Assembly: GCA_945868575.1 (NCBI GenBank)
Contig: CAMBMH010000011.1
Coordinates: forward strand, 1-50,053
Source: Singulisphaera sp. GP187
GTDB lineage: Bacteria > Planctomycetota > Planctomycetia > Gemmatales > Gemmataceae
Direction: 5' to 3'
DNA length: 50,053 nucleotides
Shown: in pieces, positions 8,362-17,755 of the stretch
How positions within the stretch are numbered: the stretch's first letter is position 1
Layout of the letters: every line of letters starts with the position of its first letter
The notes under the pieces: model-generated
Seen by the model: the letters and a program-made list of their open reading frames with translations, nothing else
Database searches by the model: none
Told to the model about the DNA's origin: nothing
Translations under genes and position numbers: made by a program

Positions 8362-9003
8362 TCAAGGATCGGTTCGCTTCCTGAGATCATAGACCGGATG
8401 AGCGGCACCAAGTAGGGTATGCCCCGTCATCCGCACCCAAGCCGGAATATCCTGAGGCGCACCCGGATCCGTCGCCAAAACACGGACCACCACTCCCGGA
8501 CCCAATTCCCGGAGGATCCGCCGGAGTTCAAGGATCAGATCACCACATCCAAGATCCCCAAAATCGTAAACATGGGGTGGCGAATCGTCCTGGGCAACCG
8601 GAAACTTCGGGACCATTCCGCCAGGCGAAGAATCGGAGAGGTCGTTTGCAAAAGAATCCTCCGAGTCCAATTCCAAACAGCCCGCAAACAACCCCACAAG
8701 AGAACAAGGCACTTCACACCGGGTCGAATCGGCCAGAATCCACGCCTTTTTGTAGCAATCCTTGCCAAGAAGCCATCGGCCAAGATGTTGGCTCATGGTG
8801 GACAGATCCCGATTGAGCCCATTTGCCGCGCATGACAGACACCGGGGCCGGTCCTTTAGACCAAGAGCAACCGCGCACAACACTCCATGATCGCAAAGCC
8901 TGGCGCCACAATCGGAACAGGAACTTCCCGCCCACCGGGCCAAAGCCTCCTCCAACTGTCGCGATTCAAGGACTTTGTTCATGGGAAACGAGTGAAACTC
9001 CAT
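8362..9003 (-). CDS. Cys-rich N-terminal domain plus TusA-like sulfur-carrier domain
   Basis: A 213-residue protein. Residues 29-109 carry ten cysteines (29, 32, 37, 43, 55, 58, 83, 96, 100, 109), including CxxC pairs, suggesting a zinc- or iron-sulfur-binding module. An acidic linker follows. Residues about 144-205 form a TusA-like domain with Cys153 in GDLGCGD and the family's ATDPGAPQDIPAW and TGHTLL stretches. Classical TusA has Cys-Pro here; this protein and the nearby MetE fusion both have Cys-Gly. It is the first gene of the minus-strand sulfur cluster, with 111 nt before the DsrE-like gene. Two starts (9003 and 8982) are possible, neither with a strong ribosome-binding site. Confidence 0.8.
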   Translation of the reverse strand: MEFHSFPMNKVLESRQLEEALARWAGSSCSDCGARLCDHGVLCAVALGLKDRPRCLSCAANGLNRDLSTMSQHLGRWLLGKDCYKKAWILADSTRCEVPCSLVGLFAGCLELDSEDSFANDLSDSSPGGMVPKFPVAQDDSPPHVYDFGDLGCGDLILELRRILRELGPGVVVRVLATDPGAPQDIPAWVRMTGHTLLGAAHPVYDLRKRTDP

Positions 9004-9035
9004 CCAGCGGGACTAGGAAAAATAAGGCAAAGAAA

Positions 9036-9061
9036 AAGCCGCACGGAAGACCGCGCGGCTT
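9036..9061 (-). terminator. Terminator of the ribosomal-protein operon
   Basis: AAGCCGC and GCGGCTT form a 7-bp stem followed on the minus strand by a T-rich tract (TTTCTTTG), 27 nt past the rplQ stop. The plus strand also carries a T7 tract just beyond, so it may work in both directions. It separates the ribosomal block from the sulfur cluster. Confidence 0.85.
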
Positions 9062-9087
9062 GAATTTTTTTGCTTTCCCAAACAGCC

Positions 9088-9567
9088 TTAGGCGTTGACA
9101 GGAGCCTCAACCTTGGGGGCGGGAGCCGCTGTGGTGGAGATCAATTCGGGATTGATGAACTCGATGATCGCAAGTTCTCCACCGTCGCCAATACGGCGCT
9201 TGTGGATTTTCAGGATACGAGTGTAACCGCCTGGATGATTGACGAACTTGGGCGCCACTTCGTTGAAGAGTTTCTTGTAAACATTGGGACGAAGCCAAGC
9301 CTTGGGATCCTTCGCGGCTTCCGAGTCGGCATCGATGGTTCGCTTGGCCATAGGTCCAAGAAGGGCAACGGCCTCACGGCGGGCGTGGAGATCACCCTTG
9401 CGGGCGATGGTAATCAACCGCTCGATGAAAGGACGCAATTCCTTGGCCTTGGCCACGGTCGTTACAATACGGCCGTGCTCAATAAGACCACAACTCAGAT
9501 TGCGATTAAGAGCAAGACGATGGCTGGAGTTCCGGTTCAGCTTGCGACCGGCCTTCATGTGACGCAT
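9088..9567 (-). CDS. rplQ: 50S ribosomal protein L17
   Basis: A 159-residue bacterial L17, identified by the invariant opening MRHMKAGRKLNRNSSHR and the TTVAKAKELRPF segment. It packs near the peptide exit tunnel of the 50S subunit. The C-terminal 20 residues are Ala/Pro-rich and dispensable-looking. It closes the alpha operon directly after rpoA, as in most bacteria, and is followed by a terminator. Confidence 0.97.
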   Translation of the reverse strand: MRHMKAGRKLNRNSSHRLALNRNLSCGLIEHGRIVTTVAKAKELRPFIERLITIARKGDLHARREAVALLGPMAKRTIDADSEAAKDPKAWLRPNVYKKLFNEVAPKFVNHPGGYTRILKIHKRRIGDGGELAIIEFINPELISTTAAPAPKVEAPVNA

Positions 9568-9614
9568 GATACTATTCCTTGTCTATCCTTTGAACCTTGT
9601 ATGTTCCGGGTGCC

Positions 9615-10610
9615 TTAGCGGTTGGAGGCGGGAAGCCTCATACCCAGGTGCATGCCGCGCTCGGCAAGCTTGGCTTTGACTTCCTTGAGCGTGTTGTCAC
9701 CAAAGTTGCGAACTTCAAGCAGCTCGTCTTCAGAGCGGCAAACGAGGTCGCGAACCATGGTGATTCCCTCGGATTCGAGACAGTTCGTGGCGCGCACGGA
9801 CAGTTCGAGTTCGGCGAGGCTCATGGCCAAATGACGCTCGAGATCCGGATCGTCACCAATCTCGGATTCGAGTTCAGGCTCGTCGCCATATCCAATCTCG
9901 GGTCCGAGATCAGCGTATTGAATGAACGGATTGAGGTGCTTGCGAAGGATCTTCGCGGCTTCCACAAGCGCCATTCCCGGAGCGATCGTGCCGTTAGTCC
10001 AGATCTCAAGACCCAATTTGTCGTAGTTGGTCTTTTGACCGACGCGGGTGTCTTCGATTTCGTACTTGACCTTCACCACGGGGGAGAAGCTCGAGTCGAC
10101 AGGGATGACGCCAACTTCGCGGTCGCCAATCACATTTTCTTCGGCGGAACGATAACCACGACCATTTTCAACCTTCATCTCAACAACGAAAGGAACATCG
10201 TCAGTGAGAGTGGCGATCACATGGTCAGGGTTGACAATGCTGACCGTGGCGTCAGCGATGATGTCGGACGCCTTGACGACGCCCCTCTCGTGCCGTTCGA
10301 TACGAATGGTCTTGGCGAACTCGGAGGTGCTCTTCACCACCAAGCTCTTGATGTTAAGGATGATATCGGTGACATCTTCCACAACACCGGGAATCGAGGA
10401 GATCTCGTGCTGTACACCCTGGATCTTGACCTGGGTGACGGAGCTCCCTTCGAGGCTGGAAAGAAGCACCCGACGAAGGCTGTTGCCGACAGAAACCCCG
10501 AAGCCGCGCTCGAAGGGTTCCACCGAGAACTTGCCATAGGTGTCGGACAATGTGGAACGATCGGCCGAGATGCGGTTTGGAAGTTCCAGGCCACGCCAGC
10601 GGATACGCAT
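9615..10610 (-). CDS. rpoA: RNA polymerase alpha subunit
   Basis: A 331-residue alpha subunit. The N-terminal dimerisation domain carries [28 protein letters not shown]-type sequence near residues 25-55. The C-terminal domain (about 262-325) has the helix-hairpin-helix DNA-binding elements [15 protein letters not shown] and [14 protein letters not shown], which contact UP elements and activators. The linker is short and acidic. It lies between rpsD and rplQ in the canonical alpha-operon order. Confidence 0.98.
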   Translation of the reverse strand: MRIRWRGLELPNRISADRSTLSDTYGKFSVEPFERGFGVSVGNSLRRVLLSSLEGSSVTQVKIQGVQHEISSIPGVVEDVTDIILNIKSLVVKSTSEFAKTIRIERHERGVVKASDIIADATVSIVNPDHVIATLTDDVPFVVEMKVENGRGYRSAEENVIGDREVGVIPVDSSFSPVVKVKYEIEDTRVGQKTNYDKLGLEIWTNGTIAPGMALVEAAKILRKHLNPFIQYADLGPEIGYGDEPELESEIGDDPDLERHLAMSLAELELSVRATNCLESEGITMVRDLVCRSEDELLEVRNFGDNTLKEVKAKLAERGMHLGMRLPASNR

Positions 10611-10661
10611 ATTCGAGAATCTCCGTACGGAAAAAAGGAGCCCTTAAGGGTGATGTCTTGA

Positions 10662-11306
10662 TTAGCGGGAGCAAAGCTCGATGATGAGTTGCTCACGCAG
10701 ATCCTCAAGGTTGGGATCTACATCGGTGCGCGCGGGCAAACGGGTCAGAACTCCGGTCGGCGGCTGGCTCTCGTTGTTGGTGCGCTCGAGGTATGCGGGA
10801 ACAGGACGACGCTCGTTATCGGCAAGACCGTTGCGGATCGCCTTGAGGGAGGTCTCGTGGTTGCGAACGGAAATCACATCGCCTGCACGAAGGAGAAGAC
10901 TTGGAATGGTGCAGCGGTGAACGCCTAGGAAGATGTGGCCGTGAGCAATAAGCTGACGGGCGTTCGAGCGGCTGGAAGCCCAACCCAAACGATAGACCAC
11001 ATTATCAAGACGACGCTCCATCAGCGAGAGAAGGGCCTCGCCTGTGCTCTGTTTGGAGCGGGAAGCAATTTCGAAGTAACGGTCGAACTGGCGTTGCATA
11101 ACGCCATAAAAACGACGCAGCTTTTGCTTTTCGCGAAGACGGGTACCGTATTCGGAAAGCTTGCCACGGCGTTGGCCGTGCATACCCGGGGCGTAATTGC
11201 GCTTCTTGAGTGAGCACTTGTCGCTCTCGCAGCGGGTCCCCTTGAGGAACAGCTTGCGGCCTTCGCGGCGGCAGAGCTTGCAGACGGAGTCAGTAAATCT
11301 TGCCAT
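10662..11306 (-). CDS. rpsD: 30S ribosomal protein S4
   Basis: A 214-residue primary 16S rRNA-binding protein. The N-terminus holds four cysteines (VCKLCRREG, then RCESDKC), the zinc-binding form of S4. The S4 RNA-binding domain is seen at RRLDNVVYRLGWASSRSNAR and LIAHGHIF. The C-terminal 30 residues, ending LREQLIIELCSR, match the family. In many bacteria S4 represses its own operon; no leader structure was checked here. Confidence 0.97.
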   Translation of the reverse strand: MARFTDSVCKLCRREGRKLFLKGTRCESDKCSLKKRNYAPGMHGQRRGKLSEYGTRLREKQKLRRFYGVMQRQFDRYFEIASRSKQSTGEALLSLMERRLDNVVYRLGWASSRSNARQLIAHGHIFLGVHRCTIPSLLLRAGDVISVRNHETSLKAIRNGLADNERRPVPAYLERTNNESQPPTGVLTRLPARTDVDPNLEDLREQLIIELCSR

Positions 11307-11353
11307 GGTTCGCTTCTAAGCTTCCAAATAAGTGGTTTGAATATGTTAAGGGG

Positions 11354-11734
11354 TTAAACGCGACGGCGCTTGGGAGGACGGCAGCCATTGTGGGGCAGCG
11401 GGGTCACATCCTCGATCGAGCGCACGGTCAAACCGGACGCCTGGAGCGCGGTAACTGCGGATTCGCGACCCGAACCAGGCCCCTGAACCTGGACATCGAC
11501 TTCCTTTACGCCAAACTTGCTCGCCTTTTCGGCGGCAACTTCGGCAGCGCGCTGGGCCGCGAAAGGGGTGCTTTTGCGGCTCCCCTTGAAGCCCACACCA
11601 CCACCCGAAGCAAAGCACAGCGTGTCGCCTTGCTTGTCGGTGATGGTAACGATCGTATTGTTGAAGGTCGCCTTGACATGCGCCACTCCGGCGCTGACAT
11701 TGCGACGGACCTTCTTCTTGCCCTTTTTCGACAC
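11354..11734 (-). CDS. rpsK: 30S ribosomal protein S11
   Basis: A 126-residue S11 of the 30S platform near the mRNA E-site. Signature segments: [38 protein letters not shown] and the C-terminal [18 protein letters not shown]. Length is standard. It lies between rpsM and rpsD. Confidence 0.97.
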   Translation of the reverse strand: MSKKGKKKVRRNVSAGVAHVKATFNNTIVTITDKQGDTLCFASGGGVGFKGSRKSTPFAAQRAAEVAAEKASKFGVKEVDVQVQGPGSGRESAVTALQASGLTVRSIEDVTPLPHNGCRPPKRRRV

Positions 11735-11813
11735 CGTATAAGCCCTCTTCTTGGACCGCCTCGCGCGGCCATGACTTTGTGAACCGGACCGGGGGAAAAC
11801 CCGGCATCAACTC

Positions 11814-12200
11814 TTACTTGTCCTTGACGCCCTTCTTGCCGGCCACCGTCTTGCGGGGACCCTTGCGCGTGCGGGCGTTCGTCTTGGTGCGCTGGCCACG
11901 AACCGGAAGACTTCGGCGATGCCGGGAGCCACGGTACGATCCAATTTCACGAAGACGACCAATGTTTTGCTGAATCTGGCGACGAAGTGGCCCTTCGACC
12001 GTGTACTCACGGTCAAGGATTCCGGCCAAACGGCTGATCTCATCGTCCGAAAGCTCGCGCGCACGGCGGTTCGGATCAACCTTGGCCTGCTCACAAAGTT
12101 GCAGGGAGGTCACGGGACCAATCCCGTAAATGTAGCGCAGGGAAATGTGGGTGGGTTTATCGTTCGGAAGGTCCACACCCAAAATACGAGGCATCTTCAA
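11814..12200 (-). CDS. rpsM: 30S ribosomal protein S13
   Basis: A 128-residue S13 of the 30S head, which makes bridges to the 50S subunit. It starts with [20 protein letters not shown] and carries the helix-two-turns-helix region. The C-terminus is the basic [17 protein letters not shown] tail that reaches the P-site tRNA. Confidence 0.97.
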   Translation of the reverse strand: MKMPRILGVDLPNDKPTHISLRYIYGIGPVTSLQLCEQAKVDPNRRARELSDDEISRLAGILDREYTVEGPLRRQIQQNIGRLREIGSYRGSRHRRSLPVRGQRTKTNARTRKGPRKTVAGKKGVKDK

Positions 12201-12233
12201 GGCTCCTTATCGGCTTGGCTTCTAACCGGGCAA

Positions 12234-12347
12234 TTAGCCCTGACGCTGCTTGTGCCGGGGGTTTTCACAAATAATCAAAAGCTTGCCGTGCCGCTTTACC
12301 AGCTTGCACTTCTCGCAAATTCTCTTAACGCTCGAACGGACTTTCAT
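12234..12347 (-). CDS. rpmJ: 50S ribosomal protein L36
   Basis: A 37-residue protein ([20 protein letters not shown] at the start, [17 protein letters not shown] at the end). The Cys11, Cys14, Cys27 and His32 zinc-ribbon ligands are intact, so this is the zinc-binding form. It sits between map and rpsM, where spc/alpha operons carry it. infA, often found next to it, is absent: only 72 nt separate it from map. Confidence 0.95.
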   Translation of the reverse strand: MKVRSSVKRICEKCKLVKRHGKLLIICENPRHKQRQG

Positions 12348-12419
12348 GGTTCACCTCTCCCCACCATTTCGGACCAATCGTCTCGAAAGGTTCGGGAACT
12401 AATCAGGATACCCCAAAAT

Positions 12420-13262
12420 TCATGCTCCAGCAAGGGATTTTCCGCCAGGACCCGGAATCCAGGTCTCTTCGCGGGCTGTTATCACATATATCCCTTGCTC
12501 AAGAACCGCCACCGTGTGCTCTACATGAACACTCGGCAGACCGTCACGCGTCACCACCGTCCAGTGGTCCCGCAGTGTGTCGCAAAGATGACCCCCCATG
12601 TTTACCATCGGCTCCACTGCCAAAACCACCCCGGGCTCTAGCCGGAAGTCGGTCTTTTTCATGGAGTTATGCCAATAGTTAGGCACCTGGGGTACCTCGT
12701 GCATCGTCCGGCCGATACCATGGCCCACATATTGGGTCACCATGGAGAACCCCGCCAGCTTGGCTTTCGCCTGCATGGCCTGGGCTACTTCCGACCACCA
12801 GCTGGAATGGGCCATTGACTCCATGGCCAGCTGTAAAATTTCTTCGCCTGTCCGGATCAGACGGGATTTTTCCTGGGAAATTTCTCCCACAGGAAGACTC
12901 ACCGCCGCATCCGCACACCACCCCTCGACCGAGCAGGCGGTGTCAACTTTCACTATTTCCCCTTCAGCCAAGGCTCGGCTTCCCGGAATCCCGTGGACAA
13001 CCTGCTCATTGACCGAAATACATGTCACAGCCGGAAAAGGCACCCGACCAGGATAACCCTTGAACAGGCTTTTGGCACCCTCCTTTACGAAGAGCTCCTC
13101 CACCGCGCGATCAAGGTCTATTGTCTTGACCCCTGGCTTGACCATTTCACGGCAAAGATCGAGTGCGCGCGCAACAATCTTGCCCGCAACCCGCATCATC
13201 TCAACATCCCGGACAGTTTTTAACTGCTTTACCCGGTGTGGTTCTGCCGATGACCTGACCAA
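12420..13262 (-). CDS. map: Methionine aminopeptidase, type I
   Basis: A 280-residue enzyme that removes the initiator Met from nascent proteins. The pita-bread fold metal ligands are visible: Asp in VKVDTAC, Asp in CADAAVSL, His in VGHGIG, Glu in EPMVNMGG and Glu in VEHTVAV. The substrate-binding His is in VVHGIP. The first 15-20 residues look like an extension and the true start may be slightly downstream, ahead of VRDVEMMRVAGK. It lies between adk and rpmJ, a common spc-operon position. Confidence 0.95.
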   Translation of the reverse strand: MVRSSAEPHRVKQLKTVRDVEMMRVAGKIVARALDLCREMVKPGVKTIDLDRAVEELFVKEGAKSLFKGYPGRVPFPAVTCISVNEQVVHGIPGSRALAEGEIVKVDTACSVEGWCADAAVSLPVGEISQEKSRLIRTGEEILQLAMESMAHSSWWSEVAQAMQAKAKLAGFSMVTQYVGHGIGRTMHEVPQVPNYWHNSMKKTDFRLEPGVVLAVEPMVNMGGHLCDTLRDHWTVVTRDGLPSVHVEHTVAVLEQGIYVITAREETWIPGPGGKSLAGA

Positions 13263-13306
13263 ATTTGCTCCGCCACTCCCGCCATGGATAAACCTGTTTG
13301 CTTATC

Positions 13307-13966
13307 CTAATTGCAAACTTTACCAAGCGACTCGGTGATACGACCGAAAACGCCTTTGACTTCACCACCACCCTCAACCCGGACCAGTATTCCGCGGGCA
13401 TGGTAATAGGGAATTAATCGTTCGGTATCTTTGTGGTAGACAACCAGACGAGCCGTTACGGTCTCAGCTGAATCGTCAGCACGCTGTACCAAGGCAACTC
13501 CGCAATCGTTACACACACCAGCCACGAGAGGTGGGTTGTTGTGTGTGTGATAGGTCGCTTTGCACCCCAGCTTGGGGCAGCTCCAACGACCGCACACCCT
13601 TTTGACAATCGCCTCATCCGGAACATCGATCAGAAAGGCAATGTCGAGCGCTTTGCCAACTTTTGCCAGAATTCCGTCGAAGGCCTCGGCTTGAGCCAAA
13701 GTCCTGGGATAGCCATCCATCACAAATGCCGCCGGCCTGTCCTCGCGGGCAAACCTTTCGGCAATTAGATCGTTGACCAATTCGTCAGGGACAAGATTTC
13801 CCTTGTCAACAAAAGGTTGGGCCCTCAACCCCACCGGCGTTTGCTTGCGCATCGCCTCACGGAGGAGGTCACCCGTCCCGATGTGTTCCCATCCAAATTT
13901 CTTACAGAGCAATTTGGCTTGAGTGCCTTTCCCGCATCCGGGTGGACCCAACAGCAGGATTCGCAT
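13307..13966 (-). CDS. adk: Adenylate kinase
   Basis: The chosen start is the ATG at 13966, giving MRILLLGPPGCGKGTQA with the P-loop at the very N-terminus; a 54-nt upstream in-frame extension lacks family character. The NMP-binding region (GTGDLLREAM), MDGYPRT motif and LID are present. The LID has four cysteines (SCPKLGC and CNDCG), so it is the zinc-binding type, although the first pair is spaced C-x4-C rather than the usual C-x2-C. The product interconverts ATP, AMP and ADP. It follows secY by 82 nt. Confidence 0.95.
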   Translation of the reverse strand: MRILLLGPPGCGKGTQAKLLCKKFGWEHIGTGDLLREAMRKQTPVGLRAQPFVDKGNLVPDELVNDLIAERFAREDRPAAFVMDGYPRTLAQAEAFDGILAKVGKALDIAFLIDVPDEAIVKRVCGRWSCPKLGCKATYHTHNNPPLVAGVCNDCGVALVQRADDSAETVTARLVVYHKDTERLIPYYHARGILVRVEGGGEVKGVFGRITESLGKVCN

Positions 13967-14048
13967 CTCTTCGCATTCCCGAATAACCGCGTGAGGATGA
14001 CCGCGGCTCGGACGCGTCAAAACGCCCGAACCAGACTTTCAAAAGGAA

Positions 14049-15410
14049 TCAATCCTCAGTAAGTCCGGGGTAATTCCGCATAACCAAGTGGCTGTTGATC
14101 TTTTGCACAAGATCAAGCGCAACGCTCACCACAATAAGCAGACTGGTGCCGCCATAAAATTGGGCAACCTCCTGCGAAACTTCCATCGTGGAAGTTACCA
14201 TGGTGGGGATAACCGCAATGATCGCAAGGAAGGCGGCGCCTACATAAGTCAGCCGGAGCATTACCTTTTCCAGGTAGTCCGCCGTCCTCTTGCCAGGACG
14301 GTAACCAGGAATGAAGCTTCCATGGTCACGCAGATTGTTGGCGACATCCTTGGGATTAAAGATAATGGCGGTCCAAAAGTAGCAAAACACATAAATCAAA
14401 ACGACGAATGTGATCGTGTACACCCAACCCTGCCGTTCGAAGACGGAGGCGACGGTGCGGATAAAATCCGAACCGGTGGCGTTGGCCATCGCCGAAAACA
14501 GAAAATAGGGAAGAATCAAAAGGCTGCTCGCAAAAATCACAGGCATGACACCCGCTTGGTTGACCTTCAAAGGCAAATATTGTTTGCTGCCGCCGTACAC
14601 CCTGCGCCCACGAACATGGCGTGCGGATTGGGTCGGGATTCGCCTCTGTGCCTTGGTCATCGCCACCACAGCCATGATGACTACAACAAAGAGGAACAAT
14701 AGGACTATAAGCTTCTCAAAGGACATATCGGCACCACCACTCCCACCCAGGGTCAGTACCGATTCCTTGAGCTTCCAAATTCCGCCAGTTTGCTCAAAAA
14801 GAAGAGAAACAGTAGCAGCTGGAAGTCTCGCTACAATGCCCGCCATGATAATGATGCTAATACCATTACCAATTCCGTATTCATCGATCTGCTCACCCAT
14901 CCACATAAGGAAAAGCGTGCCAATCACCATGGACAATACCATGCTGAAATACCAGAAGAAACCAGAGTAACCAGGAAGGCCCAGTCCCTGACCCGCAACC
15001 GGATCCGTCATGAAATTGACATACATGATTGCCTGGAACATGCAGATCGGCACGGTAGCAAGGCGGGTATAGTTATTGAGGATCTTGCGGCCTGCCTCAC
15101 CTTCCTTTTGGAGGCGCTCAATGGCAGGAACCATAGCGCCCAAAAGTTGGAAGATGATGCTCGCGGAAATATAAGGCATGATGCCGAGTCCAAAAACCGT
15201 AGCGTTGCTTAGGTTTCCGCCCGAAAACATCGAAACATAACTGAAAATACTATTAAGCCCACCACCACCAAGATTCTTGCTCAGAAGATCCTGGTCAATG
15301 AACGGAAGGGGAACACTATATCCAACCCGGTAAATCGCAAGGAACATCAGGGTGATCCCGATTTTCCAGCGCAATTCCGGAATGCGAAAAATGTTGATAA
15401 GGTTGGACAT
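14049..15410 (-). CDS. secY: Preprotein translocase subunit SecY
   Basis: A 453-residue channel subunit of the Sec translocon with about ten membrane segments. Family signatures include the N-terminal RIPELRWKIGITLM, the GIMPYISASIIFQLL plug region, YGIGNGISIII in the middle and the cytosolic loop RVYGGSKQYLPLKVNQAGVMP. Length is typical. It lies between rplO and adk in the standard spc-operon order. Confidence 0.98.
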   Translation of the reverse strand: MSNLINIFRIPELRWKIGITLMFLAIYRVGYSVPLPFIDQDLLSKNLGGGGLNSIFSYVSMFSGGNLSNATVFGLGIMPYISASIIFQLLGAMVPAIERLQKEGEAGRKILNNYTRLATVPICMFQAIMYVNFMTDPVAGQGLGLPGYSGFFWYFSMVLSMVIGTLFLMWMGEQIDEYGIGNGISIIIMAGIVARLPAATVSLLFEQTGGIWKLKESVLTLGGSGGADMSFEKLIVLLFLFVVVIMAVVAMTKAQRRIPTQSARHVRGRRVYGGSKQYLPLKVNQAGVMPVIFASSLLILPYFLFSAMANATGSDFIRTVASVFERQGWVYTITFVVLIYVFCYFWTAIIFNPKDVANNLRDHGSFIPGYRPGKRTADYLEKVMLRLTYVGAAFLAIIAVIPTMVTSTMEVSQEVAQFYGGTSLLIVVSVALDLVQKINSHLVMRNYPGLTED

Positions 15411-15568
15411 GCTCGCTTCCTGGCTGGCTTGTGCTTACCTTGAAATCGGAACATTCACCATGAAAACCAACGGAACCGGAGGATGGAACCGTGGCACAGG
15501 TAAATAAGGCCAAAAACCAAGGTGCCCCAAGGATTCGAGGCGAATCCCGGGGCGCCGCTGTAACCGAA

Positions 15569-16081
15569 TTAGGCCTTGGCCTTTTTCGGGGTCTTGGGCT
15601 TCATCTTATTGCGAACAGGCTTGGGAGCAGGAGGAATAATTTCCACAGTGCCACCAGCTGCCACGATCTTCTCGGCTGCGGACTTGGTTACATGGTGAAC
15701 GCGAACGGTGATCTTCTTGGTGATTTCGCCTTCCCCAAGAATACGAACACCATCAGCAGGACCATTGGCAAGGCCGACCTTCTTGAGGGTTTCCTGATCG
15801 ACGACTGCGCCGTCTTCGAATTGAACATCGATATCGCCGATGTTAACAACAAGGAAGTACTTGTCCCACGACCCGTGCGAGAAACCGCGCTTGGGCATAC
15901 GGCGGAACAAAGGCATCTGACCGCCTTCGAAGAAAAACCGGGGGAAGCGGGCGCCTGCCGAAGCATATTGACCCTTGCTACCACGACCGGCGGTCTTGCC
16001 ATGACCCGATCCAATACCGCGACCAACGCGCTTAAGCTTCTTGTGGGTAACAATACCCTGATTGATGTCGTTGAGATTCAT
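15569..16081 (-). CDS. rplO: 50S ribosomal protein L15
   Basis: A 170-residue L15 with the Gly-rich RVGRGIGSGHGKTAGRGSKG segment and FFEGGQMPLFRRMPKRGF. The tail, about 20 residues and Lys/Pro-rich, makes it slightly longer than average. Its ATG overlaps the rpsE stop (TAATG), which implies translational coupling and leaves no room for rpmD (L30), normally found between these genes. Confidence 0.97.
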   Translation of the reverse strand: MNLNDINQGIVTHKKLKRVGRGIGSGHGKTAGRGSKGQYASAGARFPRFFFEGGQMPLFRRMPKRGFSHGSWDKYFLVVNIGDIDVQFEDGAVVDQETLKKVGLANGPADGVRILGEGEITKKITVRVHHVTKSAAEKIVAAGGTVEIIPPAPKPVRNKMKPKTPKKAKA

Positions 16082-16587
16082 TAGAGAGTCACTCCACGAA
16101 GGCGAGCCACATCCTCACGGGTCCGAAGCTCCTGGAGCCCGGCAATCGTCGCGCGGACGAGGTTCATTGAATTGGTGCTGCCATGGGTCTTGGTAAGAAT
16201 GTTGCGAACACCCGCAAGTTCAAGTACCGCACGGACGCTTGGACCGGCCTTCACGCCTGTACCAGGGCCGGCAGGAACCATGATTACTTTGCTGGCGCCA
16301 AACTTGCCAACTACGCGATGGGGAATGGTATCACCCATAAGACTAACACGAAGGCTGCGGCGAAGGCCGTTTTCAGCGTCTTTGGTTGCCTTCTCCACAG
16401 CGGGAGGAACTTCGTTAGCCTTGGAATAACCCAAGGAAACTTTACCCTTCTTGTCGCCTACAACAACCAAGGCATTGAAGGTGAACCGGCGGCCACCTTT
16501 TACCGTCGCAGAACAACGACGGATCTTGATTACACGATCCTCGATGCCCGAATCAGACTGTTCACCGCGGTCACGCTCACGCGCCAT
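16081..16587 (-). CDS. rpsE: 30S ribosomal protein S5
   Basis: The start is placed at the ATG at 16587 (MARERDRGEQ), which is preceded by GGGGAG at suitable spacing; an in-frame upstream extension has no family character. The 168-residue product has the S5 domain with KGGRRFTFNALVVVGD and KGKVSLGYSKANEVP, and the C-terminal AGVRNILTKTHGSTN segment. S5 takes part in mRNA entry and decoding fidelity. Confidence 0.97.
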   Translation of the reverse strand: MARERDRGEQSDSGIEDRVIKIRRCSATVKGGRRFTFNALVVVGDKKGKVSLGYSKANEVPPAVEKATKDAENGLRRSLRVSLMGDTIPHRVVGKFGASKVIMVPAGPGTGVKAGPSVRAVLELAGVRNILTKTHGSTNSMNLVRATIAGLQELRTREDVARLRGVTL

Positions 16588-16644
16588 AACCAATCTCCCC
16601 AAAAAATGCCTTGGCCCCAGGAATACCCTGGGCAATATATCTTA

Positions 16645-17007
16645 TTAGAACTGGAGACCACCTGCACGAGCCGCATCGGCGAGAGCCTTGACGCGACCAT
16701 GGTAGCGATAATGTCCGCGGTCAAAACAGACCTGCTGGATACCCTTTTCAGCGGCTACCTTGGCAAGGGCGGAACCTACGACTTCAGCAGCTTTGACATT
16801 GCCACCGTAGTTGAGACCTTCCACACCGGCTTTGGAGCTCGCAGAAACAAGAGTCTCGCCAGCGTCGTCGTTGATCAGCTGGGCATAGATGTGCTTGGAG
16901 CTGCGAAATACGCTCAAACGCGGGCGATCCGCCGTCCCACGGACGATGCGACGGACATGGTTCCGCCTTCGCAACTGCCTCTTCTTCTTCAGCTTGTGAG
17001 TGTTCAT
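16645..17007 (-). CDS. rplR: 50S ribosomal protein L18
   Basis: The start is placed at the ATG at 17007 ([20 protein letters not shown]), preceded by GAGGAAG; the 60-nt upstream extension is dropped. The 120-residue protein binds 5S rRNA and shows [17 protein letters not shown] and [20 protein letters not shown]. It lies between rplF and rpsE. Confidence 0.97.
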   Translation of the reverse strand: MNTHKLKKKRQLRRRNHVRRIVRGTADRPRLSVFRSSKHIYAQLINDDAGETLVSASSKAGVEGLNYGGNVKAAEVVGSALAKVAAEKGIQQVCFDRGHYRYHGRVKALADAARAGGLQF

Positions 17008-17093
17008 CTTCCTCAGTCTCCTGCCAGCAGCGATCCTCATCGCAACTGGCCACATTGTGCTCGCCATCCGGGTTCAACTCACCCGGGCTAGGA

Positions 17094-17687
17094 TCAACCT
17101 GTCTTGGATTTGCCTTCCTTACGGCGGACGACTTCATCGTCATACCGGATTCCCTTGCCCTGATAGGGCTCGGAAGGTTGGGCAGAACGGACATCGGCAG
17201 CGAACTGACCGACTTTTTGCTTGTCCGTACCCTTGACCACAACCGCGGTCACCTTTTCGTTGTCTTTCTTGCCTTCCATCCGGTAATCCATTGTGGTTAC
17301 CTCAACGGTAACTCCCGGAGGGGCAACACATTCGATAGCGTTGGCATAGCCAAGCTTCAGAATGACCATCTGCTTGTTCTTCTTGTCGATTTCAGCCTTG
17401 TAACCAAGACCAATCACAATAAGCTTCCGCTCGTAGCCCTTGGTAACACCTTCAACCATATTGGCCAAAAGGGTACGGGTCAGGCCATGAACCGAGCGAG
17501 TAAGACGATCTTCGTCAGGGCGCTCAACAATGATATTGCGGGCGGCGTTATCAAAGCTGACTTTGACGCGAGCATGGGGCTCAAGGGTCAATTCACCCTT
17601 TGGTCCCTTGACACTGACCTTGCCTTCAGCAACGCTCACATTAACGCCTGCGGGCACTGCCACGGGCTGTTTTCCAATACGAGACAC
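17094..17687 (-). CDS. rplF: 50S ribosomal protein L6
   Basis: A 197-residue L6 with the two repeated domains, the opening MSRIGKQPVAVPAGV and the C-terminal PYQGKGIRYDDEVVRRKEGK. It lies near the GTPase-associated centre. The last residues (KSKTG) are slightly longer than usual. Confidence 0.97.
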   Translation of the reverse strand: MSRIGKQPVAVPAGVNVSVAEGKVSVKGPKGELTLEPHARVKVSFDNAARNIIVERPDEDRLTRSVHGLTRTLLANMVEGVTKGYERKLIVIGLGYKAEIDKKNKQMVILKLGYANAIECVAPPGVTVEVTTMDYRMEGKKDNEKVTAVVVKGTDKQKVGQFAADVRSAQPSEPYQGKGIRYDDEVVRRKEGKSKTG

Positions 17688-17755
17688 CTTGATTTCCTCC
17701 TACCCACTGTCCGATCGCGGCTGGTTCGCAGGGCAATTCGCCCACTACCGCGCTG

